A stretch of DNA of 7,540 nucleotides from an uncultured Bacteroidales bacterium (GTDB taxonomy: Bacteria; Bacteroidota; Bacteroidia; Bacteroidales; Bacteroidaceae): positions 1-7,540 of the forward strand of contig CALBKR010000106.1 in the NCBI GenBank assembly GCA_937896105.1, written 5' to 3'. Made by a program: the position numbers and the translations under genes. This document shows, one piece after another, positions 1 to 5,958 of this stretch (the stretch's first letter is position 1; the number at the start of each line of letters is the position of its first letter). The notes under the pieces are model-generated. The model worked only from the letters and a program-made list of their open reading frames with translations. It searched no databases and was not told where the DNA came from.

Positions 1-2853
1 TTCGTTGTCGACAGGGATAGCGAAGAGGCTGTCTCGTCGGCCACTGTGCAAATGTTTTCTTTGCCTGATTCCACTTTTCAGGTTGGCGTGGTAAGCAACA
101 TTGATGGCAAGGTGATGGCAAAGGCTATGCCCGGCAAGTACTATGTGCGTATATCTTTCGTCGGCTATGATAATTACGAGAAGGATGTGGTCATTGAGGA
201 GGGGAAAGTGTGCGACCTGGGCCGAATTGTTATGACCTTGAGCAGTACGTTGCTTGACGAGGCTATAGTTACGGAACAGGTGCCTCCTGTCACGGCTGTA
301 GAGGATACTCTGGTCTTTAACACGGCTGCATTCCGTGTCGCTGAGGGCTCGATGCTCGAGGAACTGATAAAGAAATACCCCGGTGTGGTCATTGAGGACG
401 ACGGTACAATCAAACTGAATGGCAAGACTGTCAACCGAATACTTATGAAGGGCAAGGACTTCTTCGGTACGGACAAGGAGATGGCTTTGAAAAATATATC
501 GGCAGATGTTGTCGACAAGGTTAAATTCTATGACAAGAAGAGTGATTTTTCACGTATAACAGGTATCGATGACGGCGAGGAGGAGACTGTACTCGACCTG
601 CAGATGAAAAAAGGTGTCGCCGATGGTCTTTTCTCGAACACCGATGCCGGTTATGGAACAAAGAACAGATATCTGTTCCGGAATATGACGGGCTATTATA
701 ACGACAATGCCCAGTATTCACTTATTTTGTCGGCCAATAATCTCAACAACCAGGGTTTCTCCGATGGCCGTGGCCGCGGTTTCGGAGGTGGCGGCAGCGG
801 TCTTGTGGCACCGAAGCAGGCAGGCTTCAACTTTGCGTTTGAAACCGGCAAGATTGAGCTTGGCGGCAATGTGCGCGTTAACCACAAGGATGTCGATTCA
901 AAGAGATGGAGCTCGAGCGAGAATTTTATGCCGCAAATCGAGCGCAGCCAGTTCTCGAACAGCAGGAACAGCAATTTCAGCCGTAGCTCCGATTTCAATG
1001 CCGACCTGCGTCTGGAGTGGAAACCCGATACGATGACAAACATAATATTCCGTCCATCGGCATCGTACTCGATGTCCGACAGTTGGACAGAGGGAGCTTC
1101 GGCAGTCTTCAATGCCAATCCATTCAATTATATATCCGATTATGAGAAATGGTGTTATGGCGATGTACCCGATGAACTCGATTCAATAGCTGTGAACAGC
1201 AACCGCAGTGAGTCGCTTAGTACGAACAAACGCCTGGCGCTCAAGGCAAACCTTCAGTTGAACCGCCGTCTCAACAAGCCCGGGCGTAACATCACATTCC
1301 GCGGCAAATTCTCCTATAACGATTCGCGTGACGAGAACTACTCGAAAAACAATGTAAAGTATTATCAGATTGCCCAATCAGGTGTCGACAATAAACGTTT
1401 CTACGCGACACCGAGTCTGCGCTGGGACTATGACCTTCGCCTTTCATATACGGAGCCGCTACTGAAGAACCTTTTCCTGCAATTAAACTATACCTTCAGT
1501 TACAGCTATGACAACAACGACCGCTCGACCTATGTGTTTGACGGGCTAAACGATTACGAGATGCTCCTGGCGTCGAATTATCAGTTGCCCCAGTTGCCCG
1601 TGCTCTATGAGCAGTATCTGAGCGACAGCCTCAGCCGTTATACAACATACCGCACGCAGATGCATACAGCCGAGGTTACATTCCGTTATGTTACCGACAA
1701 AATGAACATAAATGCCGGCGTGGCGTGGCTGCCGCAGCACACCGAGCTCGATTACAGGTATCAGGGTGCCGATACTCTGCTTGCACGTAATGTGCATAAT
1801 GTCACCCCCAATGTACGTTTCCGCTACAAGTGGTCTAAGAATACAAATCTCGATATTCGCTACCGCGGTACAACAACGCAACCGTCGATGACCGACCTTG
1901 TCGATGTCACCGATGATTCAAATCCGCTCTACATAACAACGGGTAATCCGGAACTGAAACCATCGTTCAGGAACAATGTCAGAGTGTTGTTCAATACTTA
2001 TAATGCCGACGCGCAGCGTGGCTTCAATGTCTATGCAAGCTACGACAATGTGCTAAACAGCATTACCCGAAAGGCGACATATATCGAAGAGACCGGTGTT
2101 ACAATTACCCAGCCCGATAACATAAACGGTAACTGGTCGGTGGATGGCGGTTTTACCTTCAATTCGGCTATTCCGGCAAATACAAAGTTCACTTATGTCA
2201 CAAATACGAATGCGAGATATGCGAACAATGTCTCTTATATCAGTATGCGCGGTTATACCGGTAGCGAGAAGAATACGGCAAGGACATTGACCCTGATGGA
2301 GCGCCTGTCGGGTAACTACCGTACCGATAATTTCGATGTCTCCTTGAATGGTTTCATCCAGTATTCGCACTCGTCAACGACTGCACAGCCCGACGAGAAG
2401 ATGAATGTGTTCAATTTCTCCTATGGTCCCAGTGTGAACTACACACTGCCTTGGTATAATATCAGGATATCTACCAACCTGTCGATGAGCAGCCGTCGTG
2501 GTTACAGCAATCCCGAGGCCAACACCGACGAGTTGCTGTGGAATGCACAGCTGTCGGCAAGTTTCCTCAAGGCAAATGCCCTCACCGTGTCGTTGCAGTT
2601 CTATGATATCCTGCACCAGCAAAGCAATATAAGCCGTGTGGTCAATGCTCTTTCGCGCAGCGATTCCGAGGTCAATGCTATCTACAGCTATTGTATGCTC
2701 AATCTTTCCTATAAGTTCAACAATACCGCGAAAGGCAGCAAGAAGGGCTCGAAAGGTGAGGGAATGCGTGGCTATGGAATGCCTCCCGGCGGGTTTGCTC
2801 CGGGCGGTATGCCCCCGGGTGGTATGCCTCCTGGTGGCGGCAGGCCTTTCTAA
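1..2853 (+). CDS. Outer-membrane beta-barrel receptor-like protein with carboxypeptidase-type regulatory domain, 5' partial
   Basis: The frame is open from the first base, so the gene starts upstream and 950 residues are visible before a tandem TAA TAA stop. Residues about 1-80 (numbered from the window edge) look like the end of a carboxypeptidase regulatory-like Ig fold; the pattern ATVQ...LPDST...G.VS..DGK is typical. A linker (LDEAIV) and a plug-like segment containing EDTLVFNTAAF and LIKKYPGV follow, to about residue 200. The rest is rich in alternating aromatic and polar strands, ending in a final strand NLSYKF (residues 901-906). This matches the Bacteroidota outer-membrane beta-barrel family related to TonB-dependent receptors. 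A Gly/Arg loop lies at residues 256-267 and a Gly/Pro/Met tail at about 907-950. The substrate is unknown. No SusD-like partner follows; the next gene is cls, after a terminator. Signal peptide and any TonB box are outside the window. The family call is firm; transport function is inferred. Confidence 0.9.
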   Translation, partial: FVVDRDSEEAVSSATVQMFSLPDSTFQVGVVSNIDGKVMAKAMPGKYYVRISFVGYDNYEKDVVIEEGKVCDLGRIVMTLSSTLLDEAIVTEQVPPVTAVEDTLVFNTAAFRVAEGSMLEELIKKYPGVVIEDDGTIKLNGKTVNRILMKGKDFFGTDKEMALKNISADVVDKVKFYDKKSDFSRITGIDDGEEETVLDLQMKKGVADGLFSNTDAGYGTKNRYLFRNMTGYYNDNAQYSLILSANNLNNQGFSDGRGRGFGGGGSGLVAPKQAGFNFAFETGKIELGGNVRVNHKDVDSKRWSSSENFMPQIERSQFSNSRNSNFSRSSDFNADLRLEWKPDTMTNIIFRPSASYSMSDSWTEGASAVFNANPFNYISDYEKWCYGDVPDELDSIAVNSNRSESLSTNKRLALKANLQLNRRLNKPGRNITFRGKFSYNDSRDENYSKNNVKYYQIAQSGVDNKRFYATPSLRWDYDLRLSYTEPLLKNLFLQLNYTFSYSYDNNDRSTYVFDGLNDYEMLLASNYQLPQLPVLYEQYLSDSLSRYTTYRTQMHTAEVTFRYVTDKMNINAGVAWLPQHTELDYRYQGADTLLARNVHNVTPNVRFRYKWSKNTNLDIRYRGTTTQPSMTDLVDVTDDSNPLYITTGNPELKPSFRNNVRVLFNTYNADAQRGFNVYASYDNVLNSITRKATYIEETGVTITQPDNINGNWSVDGGFTFNSAIPANTKFTYVTNTNARYANNVSYISMRGYTGSEKNTARTLTLMERLSGNYRTDNFDVSLNGFIQYSHSSTTAQPDEKMNVFNFSYGPSVNYTLPWYNIRISTNLSMSSRRGYSNPEANTDELLWNAQLSASFLKANALTVSLQFYDILHQQSNISRVVNALSRSDSEVNAIYSYCMLNLSYKFNNTAKGSKKGSKGEGMRGYGMPPGGFAPGGMPPGGMPPGGGRPF
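2776..2835 (+). repeat. Four tandem 15-bp units coding for a GMPPG-type C-terminal tail
   Basis: Four in-frame 15-base units encode GMPPG, GFAPG, GMPPG and GMPPG, followed by GGRPF and the stop. The third-codon bases differ between units, so the peptide is more conserved than the DNA. The repeat lies beyond the last predicted barrel strand, so the tail probably projects from the barrel as a flexible extension. Its role is unknown. Confidence 0.8.
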
Positions 2854-2870
2854 TAAGTCTGTTTAGTGTT

Positions 2871-2906
2871 AAAAGAGGCAAAAAAACGTTTTTTTGCCTC
2901 TTTTTT
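2871..2906 (+). terminator. Rho-independent terminator of the outer-membrane protein gene
   Basis: A perfect 17-bp inverted repeat (2871-2887 with 2888-2904) has core GAGGC/GCCTC and an A7/T7 inner stretch. In RNA the centre must open into a small loop. The right arm ends in a run of six T (2901-2906). It starts 17 bases after the stop codon of the barrel gene. The left arm begins with AAAA, so it might also work weakly on the other strand. It separates the barrel gene from cls. Confidence 0.85.
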
Positions 2907-2919
2907 GTTTCTTTATGTT

Positions 2920-2927
2920 TATCTTCG
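2920..2927 (+). promoter_or_regulatory. Possible -7 element for cls
   Basis: TATCTTCG matches the Bacteroides -7 consensus TAnnTTTG except at one position. It would place a start of transcription about 15-20 bases before the cls ATG. No TTTG lies at the usual 19-21 base spacing: the nearest ones are 23 bases (2893-2896, inside the terminator) and 12 bases (2904-2907) upstream. An overlapping alternative is TATGTTTA at 2914-2921. The position right after a terminator supports a promoter here, but the exact element is uncertain. Confidence 0.4.
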
Positions 2928-2948
2928 CAAAAAAAGATATCGGAGAAG

Positions 2949-4376
2949 ATGAGTTGGAGTTCGGCTTCCATAATGGGTGTCCTCTATTGGCTATACTGGA
3001 TTGTAGTTATTGTCATTATGGTCAGAATAATGTTGAGGAACCGTGATACCGTAAAGACACTTGCGTGGATTATGGTATTCATCTTCATCCCCTTTCTCGG
3101 CCTGGTGCTCTATTTCTTTTTCGGTCGTGACACACGCAAGAAAAGGTTGGCCGGGAAACGCCTTATGTCGCAGATAAAACAGCGCAGTACCCTGGAGGTT
3201 ACCGCCGACGCCAAGGGCGAAATCCCTTCCGAGTATCTCTCGTTGGCAACGTTCCTCGAAAATGCATCGTCTGCGCCTCTTCTTCCGGCCGATGAGGTAA
3301 GGATGATTACCGATACATCAGAATTTGCCGATACTCTTTTTGATATAATAGCCGATGCCAAGGAATATATCCATCTGCAGTTCTACATCTTTGAGGATGA
3401 TGATTTCGGGCGGCGTCTGCGCGATGCCCTTGTTGCAAAGGCAAAGCAGGGAGTGGAGATTCGTCTTATATACGACAGTGTCGGCTGCTGGAATGTAGGC
3501 AAGGATTTTTTCGAGAGTATGAGATGTGCCGGAATCTATGCTGAGTCCTTCCTTAAAGTCTATTTCCCTATCCTGTCGAACCGTTTCAATTTCCGTAACC
3601 ATCGCAAGCTGGTCATCGCCGATGGCAAGGTGGGGCTGATAGGCGGTTGCAATATCGCCGACCGCTATCTCAAAGGTATAAAAGGCTCTCCTTGGCGCGA
3701 TACGATGCTGTTGCTTCGTGGCGTGGCAGTGAATGGCCTGCAGGCTTCGTTCCTTGTCGACTGGTATTTCGTCAGCCGCACCCTGTTGAGCGGCAAACGC
3801 TATTTCCCTGTGTCAGAGGGTGAGCGTGGCAAGTTCGTTCAGGTCGTTACATCGAATCCGGTCGGTGATGTCAGGGCTATCGAGAGCGGTTACATAAAAG
3901 CCCTGTCGCAGGCTAAGGGATATGTCTACTTGCAGACACCATATTTTATGCCCGATGAATCATTCCTGTTGGCTCTGAAGAATGCCTCTCTGTCGGGCGT
4001 CGATGTCAGGCTGATGATTCCCGAATGCTCCGATAGTGTAATTGCCGATTACGCCTCAATGTCCTATCTTGGCAGTCTGCTCGATGCCGGTGTGAAGGTC
4101 TTCCTCTACAGTGGCGGTATGTTGCACTGTAAAACGGTCGTGTGCGACGACTATATCTCCTCGGTAGGTTCGACTAACCTCGATTTCAGGAGTTTCTACT
4201 ACAATTTTGAGATAAGTGCATTCGTCTATGACAAGAGTGTAGCCCAGAAAGTGAAGGAGTGCTTCTTGAATGACCAGAAACTCTGCCGTCAGCTCACGGC
4301 AAACGAATATCGTCAACGCTCCTTCTTCAAGCGCTGTGCCGAGTCGTTCATCAAACTGTTTACTCCGCTGTTGTAG
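2949..4376 (+). CDS. cls: Cardiolipin synthase (phospholipase D family)
   Basis: A 475-residue inner-membrane enzyme that joins two phosphatidylglycerol molecules into cardiolipin and glycerol. Two hydrophobic helices (about residues 8-29 and 37-59) are followed by a basic stretch (GRDTRKKR), the usual N-terminal membrane anchor of bacterial Cls. Both catalytic HKD motifs are complete: H218/K220/D225 followed by GGCN (232-235), and H393/K395/D400 followed by GSTN (407-410). The conserved segments HLQFYIFEDD and YLQTPYFMPDE also fit the family, and the length is normal. The ATG at 2949 is chosen because it gives the full anchor; a second Met at residue 9 is possible. GGAG lies only 3 bases from the ATG, so it is a poor Shine-Dalgarno sequence. 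The gene stands alone, after a terminator and convergent with the MerR gene 26 bp away. No residue essential to the family is missing. Confidence 0.95.
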   Translation: MSWSSASIMGVLYWLYWIVVIVIMVRIMLRNRDTVKTLAWIMVFIFIPFLGLVLYFFFGRDTRKKRLAGKRLMSQIKQRSTLEVTADAKGEIPSEYLSLATFLENASSAPLLPADEVRMITDTSEFADTLFDIIADAKEYIHLQFYIFEDDDFGRRLRDALVAKAKQGVEIRLIYDSVGCWNVGKDFFESMRCAGIYAESFLKVYFPILSNRFNFRNHRKLVIADGKVGLIGGCNIADRYLKGIKGSPWRDTMLLLRGVAVNGLQASFLVDWYFVSRTLLSGKRYFPVSEGERGKFVQVVTSNPVGDVRAIESGYIKALSQAKGYVYLQTPYFMPDESFLLALKNASLSGVDVRLMIPECSDSVIADYASMSYLGSLLDAGVKVFLYSGGMLHCKTVVCDDYISSVGSTNLDFRSFYYNFEISAFVYDKSVAQKVKECFLNDQKLCRQLTANEYRQRSFFKRCAESFIKLFTPLL

Positions 4377-4379
4377 CCT

Positions 4380-4411
4380 CTGTTAATCCTTTGGCTTGGT
4401 GATTATAACAG
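4380..4411. terminator. Weak stem-loop between convergent genes
   Basis: CTGTTA (4380-4385) pairs with TAACAG (4406-4411), and ATC (4386-4388) with GAT (4401-4403) across a TA bulge, enclosing a 12-base loop. It spans the 26-bp gap between the cls and MerR stop codons and overlaps the end of the MerR gene. It is AT-rich and has no T run on either side, so it is a poor intrinsic terminator. It is listed only because nothing better separates the convergent genes. Confidence 0.2.
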
Positions 4412-4753
4412 GTCGAGTTCCTGCTTAATGCCGAGCAGCTCCTCCTTTATGGCCTTGAGCCTGTCTATTACATCGCTGTTTGTCTCGGCAACATCCTTGG
4501 TCACTCCGCTTTTAAGCTGCTTCTTGGCGCCTGCAAGGGTGAGTTTGCGCTCCTTGACAAGGTGCTGTATGGTGCGCAATGTCTTGATATCCTCTTTGGT
4601 GTAACGGCGCACTCCGTTGGCGCCCTTATATGGCGATACCTGTGGGAATACGCTCTCCCAATAACGTAGTGTGGTCTCTGTCAGCGACAGCTCCTTTGCA
4701 ACCTCCTTGATGGAGTAGTACATCTTCAGGTCTTTGTTCGGGTTCAGTGCCAT
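4403..4753 (-). CDS. Small MerR-family transcriptional regulator
   Basis: A 116-residue DNA-binding protein. Residues 12-32 (YYSIKEVAKELSL...TTLRYWE) form the MerR helix-turn-helix and residues 37-52 (ending GVRRYT) the wing. A second helical part (about 53-82, EDIKTLRTIQHLVKERKLTLAGAKK) follows, as in the family. The C-terminus has perfect heptad spacing (V95, L99, I102, L106, I109, L113, L116), which fits the antiparallel dimerisation coiled coil of MerR proteins. It has no cysteine and no effector-binding domain, so thiol metal sensing or SoxR-type iron-sulfur sensing is excluded. I start it at the ATG at 4753, 4 bp after the TGA of the upstream M23 gene. Starts further upstream would run into the M23 gene and add unrelated residues. 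It is co-transcribed with the M23 gene; its ligand and targets are unknown. Confidence 0.9.
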   Translation of the reverse strand: MALNPNKDLKMYYSIKEVAKELSLTETTLRYWESVFPQVSPYKGANGVRRYTKEDIKTLRTIQHLVKERKLTLAGAKKQLKSGVTKDVAETNSDVIDRLKAIKEELLGIKQELDLL

Positions 4754-4757
4754 ATTG

Positions 4758-5732
4758 TCAATCGTATATCTTGCCGTGGTTTTCTGCCATCTGCAGCATC
4801 TGGTCATATCCGTCGGCATCAAGGTCCATAAAATAGTAGTTGATGGGGTTCTCGTGCTTGCCGTTGACGATTACTTCGTAATGCAAGTGAGGGCCTGTGC
4901 TCTTTCCTGAATTGCCACTCAAGGCAATCTGCTCTCCACGCACAACCTTCTGTCCTTTCTTCACGAGGAACTTCTTGTCAAGCAGGTGGGCATATAGTGT
5001 CTTTATGCCGTATCCGTGGTCTATTATCACCGTGTATCCATATCCGGACATCCATTTTGCGCTCTCAATCACGCCGTCTGCTGTGGCATATACAGGAGTC
5101 TTCTTGTCGCAGGAGAAATCCATTCCTTTATGGAATGTGCGCACGTTGTATATTGGGTCTATCCTGTACCCGTATCCCGATGCTGTACGCTTTAGGTCGC
5201 GGTTCGAAATGGGCTGTATTGCAGGTGTGTGCATCAGGCGGGTCTTGGAGTCCTTGTCAAGGGCGACAATCTCGTCGAATGACTTTATCTGCAGGTAGAG
5301 CTGTTTCTCGAGCAGGTCAATCTTCTGCGTCGTCTCTACAAGCAGTTCGGAATTGTCCATCTTCAGCAGCTCGTCATATCTGTTGGTGCCGCCATATCCT
5401 GCGTTCCTCACCTCGGGCGACAGCGGTTCGGCATCAAGCATAACCCTGTAGAGGTTGTCGTCACGTTGCTGTATGTCCTGCAATACGAGCATCGCATTGT
5501 CGAGGCGTTTTGACAAGATTTCGTATTGTGCAAGTATCTGGGTGTTCTCATTCTCGAGCCTCTCTACCGACGGCTTGTCCACAAATATGTGGAACACAAG
5601 GAACGAAAGCCCGCCGAATATCACAAACAGTAGTGTCCTGCGCAGTATTGTCAGGAACCTCTGTGCAAAATTGGGATATACACGGTCGTATGTCCTGGTA
5701 TTTGGGTTGAATATATAATATTTCTTGCGCAT
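4758..5732 (-). CDS. Membrane-anchored M23 family peptidoglycan endopeptidase
   Basis: A 324-residue zinc metallopeptidase expected to cut peptide cross-links in peptidoglycan on the periplasmic side of the inner membrane. Residues 1-31 are basic and cytoplasmic, about 32-52 form one transmembrane helix, and about 53-95 look like a coiled coil (VERLENENTQILAQYEILSK). The LytM/M23 domain covers about 183-300. Zinc ligands are H201 and D205 (HKGMD) and H284 of HLHYE; H249 (YAHL) and H282 are the usual catalytic histidines. All are present, so the enzyme should be active, unlike degenerate LytM factors such as EnvC or NlpD. The ATG at 5732 lies just downstream of an excellent promoter and begins a basic MRKKYY stretch. 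The stop is TGA, 4 bp before the MerR gene, so the two form an operon. It is transcribed divergently from alaS. Confidence 0.95.
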   Translation of the reverse strand: MRKKYYIFNPNTRTYDRVYPNFAQRFLTILRRTLLFVIFGGLSFLVFHIFVDKPSVERLENENTQILAQYEILSKRLDNAMLVLQDIQQRDDNLYRVMLDAEPLSPEVRNAGYGGTNRYDELLKMDNSELLVETTQKIDLLEKQLYLQIKSFDEIVALDKDSKTRLMHTPAIQPISNRDLKRTASGYGYRIDPIYNVRTFHKGMDFSCDKKTPVYATADGVIESAKWMSGYGYTVIIDHGYGIKTLYAHLLDKKFLVKKGQKVVRGEQIALSGNSGKSTGPHLHYEVIVNGKHENPINYYFMDLDADGYDQMLQMAENHGKIYD

Positions 5733-5750
5733 CGTTAGGCTTTAATACGA

Positions 5751-5782
5751 CAAAAATAGTAAAACCTCTCTTTTTTTCCAAA
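5751..5782 (-). promoter_or_regulatory. Bacteroides-type promoter of the M23-MerR operon
   Basis: On the minus strand, TTTG (5782-5779) is followed after 20 bases by TATTTTTG (5758-5751). These match the -33 TTTG and -7 TAnnTTTG consensus of the Bacteroides primary sigma factor at normal spacing. Transcription should start near 5745, giving a leader of only about 13 bases before the M23 ATG. The leader shows no Shine-Dalgarno sequence. Confidence 0.8.
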
Positions 5783-5857
5783 TATTATCATCTCAAAGCA
5801 TTAAAAGATAGGCAAGTTGTCCGGCTGTGCTAATATTATTCCTGATGTCGGCGGTTT

Positions 5858-5887
5858 ATTCGGCAAAAAGTTGTAATTTTGCCAAAT
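5858..5887. repeat. 30-bp imperfect dyad covering the alaS -7 element; possible operator
   Basis: ATTCGGCAAAA (5858-5868) and TTTTGCCAAAT (5877-5887) are reverse complements at 10 of 11 positions, around an 8-base spacer. The uninterrupted inner arms are GGCAAAA and TTTTGCC. The right arm overlaps the predicted -7 element at 5874-5881. Most of the dyad lies upstream of the expected transcription start, so it would act as DNA, not RNA. The binding protein is unknown. Confidence 0.5.
5874..5881 (+). promoter_or_regulatory. -7 element of the alaS promoter
   Basis: TAATTTTG is an exact match to the Bacteroides -7 consensus TAnnTTTG. No TTTG lies 19-21 bases upstream; the closest partial match is TTTA at 5855-5858, with a 15-base gap. 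Transcription would start near 5887, giving a leader of about 70 bases before the alaS ATG. The weak -33 region might mean that the promoter depends on an activator, but that is inference. Confidence 0.65.
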
Positions 5888-5891
5888 GTTA

Positions 5892-5905
5892 TGCGCGTGC
5901 GCGCA
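5892..5905 (+). other. GC-rich hairpin in the predicted alaS leader
   Basis: TGCGCG (5892-5897) and CGCGCA (5900-5905) are exact reverse complements. In RNA this would be a 5-bp stem with a 4-base loop (GTGC). Positions 5890-5905 also alternate strictly between pyrimidine and purine. The stretch is unusual in an otherwise AT-rich intergenic region. No T run follows, so it is not an intrinsic terminator. Confidence 0.45.
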
Positions 5906-5933
5906 GTATCGTGCAACGGCATTCAATTTGTTG

Positions 5934-5958
5934 AAAAATTTAAAAAAAAGAAAACAAT
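5934..5958 (+). promoter_or_regulatory. A-rich translation initiation region of alaS, no Shine-Dalgarno
   Basis: Nineteen of the 25 bases before the alaS ATG are A, and no GGAG-like motif is present. Bacteroidota commonly start translation without Shine-Dalgarno pairing and favour A-rich, unstructured sequence just before the start. This supports the ATG at 5959 as the start. Confidence 0.6.

Noticed and set aside
46..48. GTG at 46 as the start of the barrel gene
   Set aside because: The frame stays open to base 1 and the residues before it (VVDRDSEEAVSSAT) fit the carboxypeptidase-like domain, so the real start is upstream of the window.
696..1127. Several 60-150-codon open frames in other frames of the barrel gene
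   Set aside because: They lie wholly within a well-supported coding frame, have no domain features and no promoter of their own.
1..2853. Part of a polysaccharide utilisation locus (SusC-like)
   Set aside because: No SusD-like gene or glycan enzyme follows. A terminator and cls come next, and the protein resembles the general barrel family rather than a clear SusC.
4403..4753. Metal or redox sensing by the MerR protein
   Set aside because: The 116 residues contain no cysteine and there is no C-terminal sensor domain.
4754..4822. A longer MerR protein starting at 4822
   Set aside because: It would overlap the M23 gene by 65 bases and add residues unlike the family. The ATG at 4753 gives a normal N-terminus and 4-bp operon spacing.
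5882..5958. T-box or other known riboswitch in the alaS leader
   Set aside because: The leader is only about 70 bases, has no T-box sequence and no terminator/antiterminator pair.
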